Shown here: positions 49,402 to 58,972 of the stretch, piece after piece | Layout: the number at the start of each line of letters is the position of its first letter | Position numbering within the stretch: the stretch's first letter is position 1 | DNA from: Acidobacteriota bacterium | GTDB taxonomy: Bacteria; Acidobacteriota; UBA6911; RPQK01; DATIPO01 | DNA length: 64,000 bases | Direction: 5' to 3' | Assembly (NCBI GenBank): GCA_035471785.1 | Contig: DATIPQ010000060.1 | Location: 1-64,000 of the forward strand | Notes under the pieces: model-generated | Told to the model about the DNA's origin: nothing | Seen by the model: the letters and a program-made list of their open reading frames with translations, nothing else | The model's database searches: none | Translations under genes and position numbers: made by a program

Positions 49402-50373
49402 GTGGACGAAGTGCAGAGCTCAGGTCAGCGGAGCTTGGTGATCATCGCCGGGCCGACGGCTTCGGGCAAGAGCGCGCTGGCGTTGAAAGCGGCCTTGCGG
49501 CTGGGCGGAGAGATCGTCAACTGCGATTCCATGCAGCTTCACCGCGGGCTGGCCGTGGGCACGGCCAAGCCAAGCGACGAGGAAAGAGCCACGGTTCCTC
49601 ATCATCTCTACGACCGCCTCGATCCCGACGAGTTCTTCTCGGCCGGCCGCTACATGAAGGAATCCCGCGAGATCTGTGCGGCCATTTGCGGGCGGGGACA
49701 CCTTCCCCTCGTCGTAGGGGGGACGGGCCTCTATCTGCGGGCCCTTTTGCAGGGTGTCTTCGAGGGACCTTCGGCGGATCAGGACTTGCGCCGGCGCCTC
49801 AAGCTCAGCGAGGAGCAGAAAGGCCCCGGCCATCTCTACCGCATGCTCAAGCGGCTTGACCCTGAAGCAGCTTCGCGCATCCAGCCCGCCGACCTGGTGA
49901 GGCAGGTGCGGGCGCTGGAGGTTCACCTGCTGAGCGGCCAGCCTCTCAGCCGTCTGCAGAAGCGCACGGAGCCCCTGCAAGGCTACAGCGTTCTCAAGGT
50001 GGGGCTGCGTCTGCCGCGCCGGGATCTCTATGATAGAATCGACCGCCGCGTCTCCAAGATGTTCCGCGGGGGGCTCCTCGAGGAAGTTAAACGTCTGCTC
50101 GATGCCGGCTATTCGCCTGAATCCAAAGGATTTGAAGCACTCGGCTACCGTCACGCGGCGGCCGCTTTGCAGGGCCAGTTAAGCCTCAGCGAAGCCATCG
50201 AAAGGACCCAGGCTGACACCCGGCGCTACGCCAAGCGCCAGATGACCTGGTTCCGGCGCGAGAAGGGGATGCTTTGGCTGAACCGCGCAGGCGAGGCGGA
50301 CGAGGCTCTGAGCGAGTTCATGGAGCGCTTTCGCCGTGAGGAGTCCTGGATGGCCTGCCCTGAAAGCGTTTGA
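49402..50373 (+). CDS. miaA: tRNA dimethylallyltransferase
   Basis: A 323-residue enzyme that adds an isopentenyl group to A37 of tRNAs reading UNN codons. P-loop GPTASGKSALAL (about 16-27), NCDSMQLHRGLAVGTAKPS with the catalytic aspartate, LVVGGTGLYLRAL, the PADLVRQVRALEV motif, and RRYAKRQMTWFRRE near the C-terminus are all typical. GTG 49402 is supported by the -10 spacing; a longer frame begins in the low-GC patch and is not used. gatB follows 6 bp later. Confidence 0.95.
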   Translation: MDEVQSSGQRSLVIIAGPTASGKSALALKAALRLGGEIVNCDSMQLHRGLAVGTAKPSDEERATVPHHLYDRLDPDEFFSAGRYMKESREICAAICGRGHLPLVVGGTGLYLRALLQGVFEGPSADQDLRRRLKLSEEQKGPGHLYRMLKRLDPEAASRIQPADLVRQVRALEVHLLSGQPLSRLQKRTEPLQGYSVLKVGLRLPRRDLYDRIDRRVSKMFRGGLLEEVKRLLDAGYSPESKGFEALGYRHAAAALQGQLSLSEAIERTQADTRRYAKRQMTWFRREKGMLWLNRAGEADEALSEFMERFRREESWMACPESV

Positions 50374-50379
50374 CCGGAT

Positions 50380-51836
<1,457 letters not shown>

Positions 51837-51840
<4 letters not shown>

Positions 51841-52241
51841 GGAAGAAGCGAAAAAGAAAGCCCACCGGCCCGCCAATGGCAGTCATCGAAGAAGACGCCG
51901 ACGACATTTATTCCATCAAGTTCATCCTGCAAAGCCTGGGCCATGATGTTCGGTCCTACTCCTACCTCCACGATTACATGGCCGACATGATCGATTTTGC
52001 TCCCAAGGTGGTCATCGTCGACATGATGATTCCCGAGGGAGGAGGCTTCCAGGCCATCCGCCAGGTCAAGCGTCATCTGCCGGACGTACCCGTTCTGGCC
52101 ATTACCGCCGACGCCATGGAGGGAAGCGAGAAAGAGGTGCTCGAGGCCGGAGGGGAAGATACCTTGGGCAAGCCTTACACGGTGGGTGACTTGCAGGACA
52201 AGCTGGGCCAGTGGATCGCCATCGAGAAGGCCGAGGGCTAG
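51837..52241 (+). CDS. Single-domain response regulator
   Basis: A 134-residue receiver domain without output domain. After a lysine/arginine-rich leader (RKKRKRKPT) come the acidic pair in VIEEDADD (about 17-23), phosphoacceptor Asp62 in VVIVDMMIPEGGG, Thr90 in LAITADAM and Lys112 in LGKPY. It resembles CheY-like or SpoIIAA-type single receivers. It overlaps gatB by 4 bp, which is unexpected. Its kinase is not in the window. Confidence 0.9.
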
Positions 52242-52342
52242 CCCGCCCGCAGCTCCCTAAGGCTAGCGAGCGACCTCATACCGTCGAGGGCAATTGAGCC
52301 TTCACTGCGGTCGCTGAAACTTGACCCGTGTGTGAACTTGTT

Positions 52343-52357
52343 GGCCACCTAGTGGCC
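52343..52357. terminator. Short palindrome between converging genes
   Basis: GGCCAC-CTA-GTGGCC just downstream of the minus-strand surface protein stop and about 100 bp after the receiver gene. There is no T-run, so termination is only a guess. Confidence 0.3.
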
Positions 52358-55300
52358 CTAGGGAAAGCGCACATGGCGCTCTTCTCCCTCGATGAGCTGA
52401 ACTTGCTGCTCCGATGTAGTGCCGTTCTCAAAGACCACTTGAAGGCGCCATAGTCCTGGTTTGAGAGCTGGAAGGAATGCTTTCCCGTTGTAAATCGGCC
52501 ACCAGCCTTCAAAGGGCCCGCCCGTGGGCGCGGACGCCATGGGAGCGAAGTCGCGGACCATAAACGGTTTTCCTTGAGAATCCCAGAGCCTGAGGTAGAG
52601 AGGCTTGCTGCCACCTTGCGTGGAGGCTTCCACCTCGACCCGAGCCGCAGGTTCGAAGCTGACTTCGCGGGTCTGTCCCGCCCTGATCGTCAAGTCGACG
52701 CTGCGCATGTCGTTGGTCATGAGACGGATGTGAGTGTCCTCGGGTCCCATCTGCTTGAGCGTGAGGACGTCGCCCGACCATTCGGCCTTGCTGTCGCCTG
52801 CCATTGACCCCGCCTCCATCCGCAGCACATGGGGAGGGCGGTCCCCGGGCAGTTTGCCGGTGAGGATGACATGGGCGGTTCCGGCTTCAGGCAAGACGAT
52901 CTCCAGTCCTTCGATGACCTTGCCCTCCTCCTCTGGCAATTGCACGGAAGTCAGGGCGTAGTCGGGATGGTCGATCCTCAGCCCCCCGTCGGCGGCCATG
53001 ACGCCTTTGAGTGCGAAGGTTCCCTCAGAGTCGGTGAGGGCAGGCGGCTGGTCGCTGCTTGCGCTCCCAGAGGTGAACTTCTGACCTATTCGGACGGACG
53101 CTCCCTCAACGGGTTCTCCGGCCTCGTTGAGGATCTGGCCCGAGACATCGATCAGAGACAGGTCGAAGACCCTGTTCAGGTCGCGGGGCATTTCAAGTTG
53201 TTGGATGGTGGTCCCGAAGGAGCCCATGAGCAGGAGCTGATAGCTTCCCTCGCTCAATCCCTCCAGGTAGATGCGGCCCCGCGGGCGGGTTTGACCATTG
53301 GCGAACGATGCCGTACCTCCCCACAGCCGGTAAGCGGCGCTGAGCGGTTGGCCGTTTCCCAAAACCTGCAGGTCGGCGGTCAGGCCGAGAGGAAAACGCA
53401 AGTCGATGCGAACCTTGTCCTGTCCTTCCCTGACCGTGATGGACTCCTCCAGGCGAAGAGCGCTGTCGGAGACTGTAGCGTGCACTTGAAATCGCCCGAC
53501 CGGCAAGGGAGGGCTCATGATTTCGCCGGACGCGGTGGCGGAGGCCCGGATCGACGTTCGGAAAGCCTTTGACATCACAAAGATGTCGAGGCGCCGCAAC
53601 TGCTCCTCGTCGAGTCCTTCCACCCTGCCTTCTACCGGCACGCCGGGTTGCAGACGCAAAGTCAACTCGGGCAAAGGCCGGTGTCCCGCCATGATCTCGC
53701 CGCTGGCCCACAGGTCGTCAAGTCGCGCCGCCACCGCGAGGAGGCCCGGATTCTGCACCAGATGGTAGGTCACGCCCCGGTCGGTGAGCGAATTGCTGGT
53801 GTCTTGGCCCTGGCGGATGGTGATCGAGGCTCCGACCGCTTCTTTGCCTTCCGGATCGAGGACTCGGATCACTACCATCTGGGTCGGGTCCAGAGTCACC
53901 TCGATCTGGCGGTGTCCCTCTTGCAGGTCGATGGTGAGCTTTTGCCCTCCGACACCGTCGGCCGTGGCGCTCAGATCGTATTCTCCCGGCTCGTCAAAGC
54001 CGGTCTGGAAGCGGCCCTTCTCGGTTTGCAGAGAAGCATAAGGCGTCGAAATCGGGCGGCGGCGGAGGCTGTTGAGGTCAGGACCGATATAGACTTTGGC
54101 GCCATCGACCGGGCGTCCGGAAGCGTCCAGCACGAGTCCGCTGACGCGTACCGGCTTCTCGCGCACGACCAGGCGGATTTCCTCCTCCTCGCCTTCTTCC
54201 AGAGTAAAGATCTCGCTGCGGTGCGGACCGTCGCCCTCGGGAGTCGCCTCCAAACGGTAATCGCCGGCCCGTTGGTTGGTGGCCTTGAAACGCCCCTCCT
54301 GGTCAGTGTCCGGCAAGTGGAAGGTGGCGTTGAAATCCTCCTGCTGCTCGGATTGGCGGTACTTGAGCCTCAAGTTGACCCCCGCCAGAGGTCGTCCGGC
54401 GGCATCCACAACCTGACCGCTGATCACGCCGGTGCGAAGCAGGACGATCTCCAGGGGCTGGGAGGTGTCTTCAGGCACGTCGACGCCTTTCGACTCGTAG
54501 TCGCGGCTGCTGACCCTGATCTCCATTCTTTGGTCCGGCGGGACGTAGATTTGGAAACGGCCGTCCTGGTCGCTGTGTTCCAGGACGTCGGCCGATGAGC
54601 CGTGCCACTCGATACCCGAAATCGACCACTTCGGACGCAAGCTGATGGACGCCTCCGGGATGGCCTCATCCTGGCTGTTGATGATCCGGCCCGTGACTTT
54701 GCGGGCGTACCCCAGTTGCAGGTCGCCGGCGTCGACGTGTTGCCCCGGCTCGCGCACCGAAAGGTTTGGCGACAGGGCGGGTGAGAACTCGGGCTGGGAG
54801 GAAAAAGCGGATACCACAACCTGCTCGCTGGGGACGCCTTCCAGCAGGAACGAGCCATCGGCCTCGCTGCGGGTTTGAACGTCGGCTATGGGGGCGCCCG
54901 CGCCCATGTATCCGGTGGGCCGGCCTCCGGAAGAAAAAGCGTGTACGCTGACGACGGCATTCGACACGGGTCTGCCTTCAGGATCGATGACCCGTCCGCT
55001 GACCAACCCGCCTTCCACCAACTGCAGATGAACCGGTTGACCATCGGTTCGCTCGGTGTCCGGCGCCATCCGGGGGTAGTCCGCCCGTACTTGAAGATAA
55101 GGGTCGTCGAAGTTCACCTCGATCAGAAAGGAACCATCCTGCAGGGAGTAGTTCTGCGCCCCCCGAAAGGTCTGGTGCCATATCATTGAAGTGGCATAAC
55201 GTGCCGGCCGGGCCCGCACCCTGGCTCCGTCGACAGGGTTGCCCCGATGGTCGCTGACCCAACCCTGAGCCAGGCTGGCCGGTCTCAACGCCCGTTGCAG

Positions 55301-56410
55301 GACGGGCTGATCGACGAGTCTCTTCCTGTCATAGCTGATGCTCATCTGATAACCGAGGAGATCGGCGCCGACCCCCCGTGAGATGGGCCAAGCGCGGAAT
55401 CGGCAGCTTCCGGCGCGGTTGCTGAAGCAGACTTCGTTCTGCTCGGGCAGCCAAATGGCGGCGTTGGCCAAGGGAGCCGAGCTCGCCTCGTCCACCACGG
55501 TCACATTGATGGTCCGCGGTCGTTCCAGCCTAATGACTTCGGGTGGATCCCTCCAGTCGACATAGCCGTAATAGCCCGCTCCGTCGGGTCCCAGGAATCG
55601 CAGGAAGCTGCGGTCGGCGTTTGGGCTGAAGTAGAGGGTGACCGATCCGTTCTCATCGGTGATGCCTCTGGGCAGTCCGCGACGATAAACGAGCACGTCG
55701 CGAAGCGGATGTCCCAACTCGTCAACGACCTGAAGAGGCAAAGGCTGCCCTTCCACCAGCACCAGTACCGGCTGGCTTCCCGGAGTGAGGATGGTGGGCA
55801 TGACGAAGTCGACGCCTGCCGGTGCCGCTGAAAAGGTGTTGGGGGTGCCGGGCAGCACCGGATAGGTGATGATGCCTTGGCCGTCGCTGAGCACCCGCAG
55901 GTGGAAGGGTCGCCAGGGAGCGGAGCGCCATTGACTGGGATATTGGCGTCCCCGCGGCCCCAGCACTTCGATGACTACGCCGACTGCCGGTTGCTTGGCT
56001 GAAACCACCTGCGAGGACTGGTAGCGGCAGCCCAGCAACACCGCGTCGGGAATCGAGTATCCCGGAGTAAACACCCTGGCCGGCAACTCCATCGGGTAGA
56101 ACCCTGAGAGGCTCACACTCAGGCTCCACATGGCGTTCTGGGGTACATGGAAGCGGTAAAGGCCGTTCTCGTCGCTGAAGACCGCGGCCTCGGCGGGAGG
56201 ATCTGGTTCTCCGCCCAGACGTGCCATCCAGTCCCGGTAGAGGTCGCGGTGGGCGTGCAAGGCTACGCGGGCTCCGGCCACGGGCTGCCCCACGCGGTCT
56301 ACGACGCGTCCTTGAACCCAGGTGTTCTGGGCTTGCAGCGAAGCTGCGGCGGAGATCAAAAAAAGTGAGGCCGCCAAGCCGGCCTTGAGGAGGTCTGCTG
56401 AACCGATCAT
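52358..56410 (-). CDS. Giant exported protein with repeated carboxypeptidase-regulatory-like (CnaB-type) domains
   Basis: A 1350-residue protein with a signal peptide (about 1-28). At least seven beta-sandwich units recur, recognisable by G-x-V-x-D-x-x-G-x-P-V-x-G-A-x-V patterns: VQGRVVDRVGQPVAGARV (about 33-50), GWVSDHRGNPVDGARV, GRVIDPEGRPVSNAVV, KVTGRIINSQDEAIPEASI, GVISGQVVDAAGRPLAGVNL, GLVLDASGRPVDGAKV, and GQILNEAGEPVEGASV near residue 1115. No enzyme motif or TonB-plug was recognised, and no LPXTG-type anchor. Such proteins are common in Acidobacteriota and are probably surface-exposed or periplasmic adhesins or scaffolds. A -10-like TATACT lies at 56468-56463. Confidence 0.85.
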   Translation of the reverse strand: MIGSADLLKAGLAASLFLISAAASLQAQNTWVQGRVVDRVGQPVAGARVALHAHRDLYRDWMARLGGEPDPPAEAAVFSDENGLYRFHVPQNAMWSLSVSLSGFYPMELPARVFTPGYSIPDAVLLGCRYQSSQVVSAKQPAVGVVIEVLGPRGRQYPSQWRSAPWRPFHLRVLSDGQGIITYPVLPGTPNTFSAAPAGVDFVMPTILTPGSQPVLVLVEGQPLPLQVVDELGHPLRDVLVYRRGLPRGITDENGSVTLYFSPNADRSFLRFLGPDGAGYYGYVDWRDPPEVIRLERPRTINVTVVDEASSAPLANAAIWLPEQNEVCFSNRAGSCRFRAWPISRGVGADLLGYQMSISYDRKRLVDQPVLQRALRPASLAQGWVSDHRGNPVDGARVRARPARYATSMIWHQTFRGAQNYSLQDGSFLIEVNFDDPYLQVRADYPRMAPDTERTDGQPVHLQLVEGGLVSGRVIDPEGRPVSNAVVSVHAFSSGGRPTGYMGAGAPIADVQTRSEADGSFLLEGVPSEQVVVSAFSSQPEFSPALSPNLSVREPGQHVDAGDLQLGYARKVTGRIINSQDEAIPEASISLRPKWSISGIEWHGSSADVLEHSDQDGRFQIYVPPDQRMEIRVSSRDYESKGVDVPEDTSQPLEIVLLRTGVISGQVVDAAGRPLAGVNLRLKYRQSEQQEDFNATFHLPDTDQEGRFKATNQRAGDYRLEATPEGDGPHRSEIFTLEEGEEEEIRLVVREKPVRVSGLVLDASGRPVDGAKVYIGPDLNSLRRRPISTPYASLQTEKGRFQTGFDEPGEYDLSATADGVGGQKLTIDLQEGHRQIEVTLDPTQMVVIRVLDPEGKEAVGASITIRQGQDTSNSLTDRGVTYHLVQNPGLLAVAARLDDLWASGEIMAGHRPLPELTLRLQPGVPVEGRVEGLDEEQLRRLDIFVMSKAFRTSIRASATASGEIMSPPLPVGRFQVHATVSDSALRLEESITVREGQDKVRIDLRFPLGLTADLQVLGNGQPLSAAYRLWGGTASFANGQTRPRGRIYLEGLSEGSYQLLLMGSFGTTIQQLEMPRDLNRVFDLSLIDVSGQILNEAGEPVEGASVRIGQKFTSGSASSDQPPALTDSEGTFALKGVMAADGGLRIDHPDYALTSVQLPEEEGKVIEGLEIVLPEAGTAHVILTGKLPGDRPPHVLRMEAGSMAGDSKAEWSGDVLTLKQMGPEDTHIRLMTNDMRSVDLTIRAGQTREVSFEPAARVEVEASTQGGSKPLYLRLWDSQGKPFMVRDFAPMASAPTGGPFEGWWPIYNGKAFLPALKPGLWRLQVVFENGTTSEQQVQLIEGEERHVRFP

Positions 56411-56462
56411 GGTTTGCCTCGCGCAGGCATTCGATCCAAAGGTGCTTGTTTATCGTCTAGAG

Positions 56463-56468
56463 AGTATA
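56463..56468 (-). promoter_or_regulatory. -10 element TATACT of the giant surface protein
   Basis: TATACT on the minus strand, 52 nt before the ATG at 56410. It lies in the divergent gap to the AhpD-type gene. Confidence 0.35.
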
Positions 56469-56552
56469 ACGTTTGGCGGGGTTCATTTCATTCAATAAGC
56501 GCCAGAAAAAATCGATCCCAGCGCTGCCGCCGCAGGTCCTTCGAGGCGATGT

Positions 56553-56558
56553 TACAAT
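56553..56558 (+). promoter_or_regulatory. -10 element TACAAT before the AhpD-type gene
   Basis: TACAAT ends 8 nt before the ATG at 56567, again giving an almost leaderless transcript. Confidence 0.45.
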
Positions 56559-56566
56559 CGGCGGCT

Positions 56567-57079
56567 ATGGCTTTTATCGAGTACGTCCGCTGCCGGGATT
56601 GGAAGCTCGACCCTGACAACATCCTGCGCATCCATGGCGTCAATCCCAAGGTCCTGCGCAGCCACTATCGGCTTTACAAGTCGATCATGCATGAGGACTC
56701 CCCGCTCAGCCGCCTGCAGCGCGAGATGATGGCGGTGGTGGTTTCGGCCGCCAACGACTGCCACTACTGAGTGCAGCACCACGGGGCGTGGCTCCGTGAA
56801 CTGAGCGGCGACGAGGAGTTGTTCAAGACCGTCTCGGGCGATGATCCGCTCTCGGCCCAGGTGTCGTCCGCCGACAAGGCTCTGATCGCCTTCGCCCTCA
56901 AGCTGACCCGGCATCCCGCCTCCATCGCCGAGGAGGACATCGAGCAACTGCGCCGTCACGGATTCGATGAGCGGGCCATACACGACGCCGTCCAGGTGGT
57001 TTCTTACTTCGCCTACGTCAACCGGGTGGCCGACGGACTGGGAGTTGAGCTGGAAGAGCGGTTTCTGGAAGAGGGTTGA
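56567..57079 (+). CDS. AhpD-family (carboxymuconolactone decarboxylase-like) peroxidase-related protein, probable selenoprotein (CxxU)
   Basis: One frame of 170 codons from ATG 56567 to the stop at 57077, interrupted only by TGA at codon 68 (56768-56770). On both sides the sequence fits the peroxidase-related AhpD-like family: SPLSRLQREMMAVVVSAANDCHY then the TGA, then VQHHGAWLRELSGDE; the C-terminus has VSYFAYVNRVADGLGVELEE. The family redox motif is C-x-x-C (NRCHYC is usual), and the TGA replaces exactly the second cysteine, giving Cys65-His-Tyr-Sec68. A hairpin follows the TGA. Sec-containing AhpD-like proteins are known, so recoding is the likeliest reading. A nonsense mutation is the alternative. 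The PP2C gene begins directly after the stop. Confidence 0.75.
56771..56798 (+). promoter_or_regulatory. Candidate bacterial SECIS element
   Basis: Immediately after the TGA (56768-56770): CACGG (56780-56784) pairs with CCGTG (56794-56798) around a 9-nt loop starting GG, 14 nt after the TGA. An alternative stem is CCACG/CGTGG around GGG (56779-56791). Bacterial SECIS hairpins lie in this position with G early in the apical loop. Small GC-rich hairpins are common in this genome, so it is only supportive. Confidence 0.45.
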
Positions 57080-57829
57080 ATGACCAAGTACGCGGCGCTA
57101 AGCGACACCGGACGCAAGCGGTCGAGCAACCAGGACGCCTGGTTCGCCGATGTCGAGCGCGGACTCTTTCTGCTGGCCGACGGCATGGGAGGGCACGCCG
57201 CCGGCGAAGTGGCCGCCGAATTGACCGTCCGCACCTTCAAGGAATTCGCTTCCCTGGTGATGGAAGACCGCGAGGTCACCTGGCCCTTCGGATACGATGC
57301 TCAAGCCGGCTTCGAAGGCAATCTGCTGCGCACGGCGGCCCGTCTGGCCAACTTGAAGGTGTGCAGCGCCGCCGAGGAGCGGTCCCAGCATGCGGGCATG
57401 GGGTCCACGCTGGTCTGCCTCTGGCTGCACCAGCAGGAAGCCTTTTACTGCCACGTGGGGGACAGCCGGCTCTACCTCTATCGCAAGGGCGAGCTGCGGC
57501 AGTTGACGGAAGACCACTCGCTGGTGCAGGAGCAGATGAGAGCCGGCCTGATATCGGCGTCCACCGCCCGCCGCCATGCCCTGCGTCACGTGGTCACCCG
57601 GGCCATCGGCAGCCAGGAGTCGTTCCAGCCCGACGTGGACCGTCGGCCCCTGCAGACGGACGACGTCTTCCTGCTTTGCAGCGACGGACTCAACGACCGC
57701 CTGGAAGACCCCGAGATTGCCTCCCTGCTGGATGAGGACGACCTGGAGGCTTCTTGCCGCCGGCTGGTGCACGCCGCCAACAAGGCCGGAGGCGAAGACA
57801 ACGTCACCGTGGTGTTGGTGCGGGTTTAG
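57080..57829 (+). CDS. PP2C-family serine/threonine protein phosphatase
   Basis: A 249-residue phosphatase. Metal-binding motifs in order: SDTGRKRSSNQDAWF (RxxNxD), LLADGMGGHAAGEVAA (DGMGGH), GMGSTLVCLWL, HVGDSRLYLYRKGEL, CSDGLNDRL and GGEDNVTVVLV (GxxDN). No membrane or extra domain is seen. It usually reverses Hanks-type kinases; none is nearby. Its ATG is directly after the AhpD stop (TGAATG), suggesting coupling to the redox gene. Confidence 0.95.
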   Translation: MTKYAALSDTGRKRSSNQDAWFADVERGLFLLADGMGGHAAGEVAAELTVRTFKEFASLVMEDREVTWPFGYDAQAGFEGNLLRTAARLANLKVCSAAEERSQHAGMGSTLVCLWLHQQEAFYCHVGDSRLYLYRKGELRQLTEDHSLVQEQMRAGLISASTARRHALRHVVTRAIGSQESFQPDVDRRPLQTDDVFLLCSDGLNDRLEDPEIASLLDEDDLEASCRRLVHAANKAGGEDNVTVVLVRV

Positions 57830-57838
57830 AGAAGCCTC

Positions 57839-58765
57839 TTAATAGCGGCGGGGGACGTAGCCCAGGCGATGGCGGATGCTCAGTTTGGGCCAGCCGTCGG
57901 GCGCTTCCAGCCTGACCCGGATGGTGCGCCAGTTATCCTCTTCGCCGTCAGCGGTCGAGGGGTTGTAGCCCACGACATACTGGTGGCGCAATTCGGTGTG
58001 GATGAGGTCGCAGTAATAGTCGAGCTGCTTGAAGCTGTCGGGGTAGAAGGAGCGCCCCCCCGTCAGGCGCACCAGGTTGGAGATGATGCCGCGTCCGTAG
58101 CCGATTTCGCCGCGCTCGCCGATGATGTAGATCTGAGCGTCCGATTCCTTGGCCAAGTCCTGGATCTCGCTGGAGGTGTAGCGGCTGGAATTATCTTCGC
58201 CGTCGGTGATGACGATAAGAGCCTTCTTGTCGTGCTGTCCTTCTTCGAGCTTTTCCAAGCCCAGATAGATGGCGTCGAAAAGAGCGGTGCGTCCTTTGGT
58301 GCCGGTGAAAGCCACCTGTCCGCGGATGTTCTCGCCCCGTGGAGTGAAGTCTTGGGCCACCGCGGTACGGTCGTTGAAAGTGACCAGGAAGTACTCGTCG
58401 CTGGGATCTCCTTGCTCCAGAAAGCGGATGATCGAGTTGCGGGCGCTGAGGATGTTGTCGCCCATCGAGCCGCTCAGGTCGAGGATGAAGCCGACGCTGA
58501 CCGGCGACTTGCTGTTGGAGAAATGGACGATGTCTTGCTCGACCTTGTCTTCGAAAACGCGAAAGAACTCCTTCTCCAGTCCGATGACGTTGCGGTTCAG
58601 GGCGTCTGTGACGGTGGCCCGCACCAAGACCATGTCGTTGCGGACGCTGATGACGGGGGGTCGGCGAATGTCTTCGTCGCCTCCGCCGGGCTGGAAGGCC
58701 ATGCCGTTAATTGTTGCAATAACGACAGTTACAATGAGTACCACAAGGTGGGTGAAATCACGCAT
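57839..58765 (-). CDS. Exported VWFA-related protein of the acidobacterial type
   Basis: A 308-residue protein with a signal sequence (about 1-25), a short beta-rich segment (VRNDMVLVRATVTDALNRNVIGLEKEFFRVFED), then a von Willebrand A domain with the MIDAS motif FILDLSGSMGDN (DxSxS), the threonine in GRTALFDAI and VITDGEDNS. The layout and length fit the acidobacterial VWFA-related family, whose function is unknown. It converges with the PP2C gene. Confidence 0.9.
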   Translation of the reverse strand: MRDFTHLVVLIVTVVIATINGMAFQPGGGDEDIRRPPVISVRNDMVLVRATVTDALNRNVIGLEKEFFRVFEDKVEQDIVHFSNSKSPVSVGFILDLSGSMGDNILSARNSIIRFLEQGDPSDEYFLVTFNDRTAVAQDFTPRGENIRGQVAFTGTKGRTALFDAIYLGLEKLEEGQHDKKALIVITDGEDNSSRYTSSEIQDLAKESDAQIYIIGERGEIGYGRGIISNLVRLTGGRSFYPDSFKQLDYYCDLIHTELRHQYVVGYNPSTADGEEDNWRTIRVRLEAPDGWPKLSIRHRLGYVPRRY

Positions 58766-58776
58766 TGTAATTTAGA

Positions 58777-58782
58777 AGTATA
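58777..58782 (-). promoter_or_regulatory. -10 element TATACT before the VWA gene
   Basis: TATACT on the minus strand ending 11 nt before the ATG at 58765. No Shine-Dalgarno sequence is seen between them. Confidence 0.4.
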
Positions 58783-58874
58783 GCGCAGATGAGGGGGAAT
58801 TGGAAGCGATCTTTTTGTACAAGACCCGAAGGAGCGGGACCCGCTTGGGAGCCGGACCCGGCTCCCGCCCTTTC

Positions 58875-58903
58875 TTGACGCTCATGAGGGCGTGTGATAC
58901 TAC
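58875..58903 (+). promoter_or_regulatory. Promoter of the aldolase operon
   Basis: TTGACG (58875-58880) and TACTAC (58898-58903) with a 17-bp spacer. A leader of about 65 nt with GAGGGAG before the ATG at 58973 is a normal Shine-Dalgarno arrangement, in contrast to the leaderless pattern elsewhere. Confidence 0.45.
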
Positions 58904-58972
58904 GGAAATCGGAAGCAAACAGAGACGATTTTTGGCTCATTTCACATAACGCATCGAGGGAGAAAAGAGATT

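Noticed and set aside
56771-57079. A separate short gene starting at GTG 56771
   Set aside because: It continues in the frame of the AhpD-type gene across the TGA and lacks its own ribosome site; the two halves make one protein.
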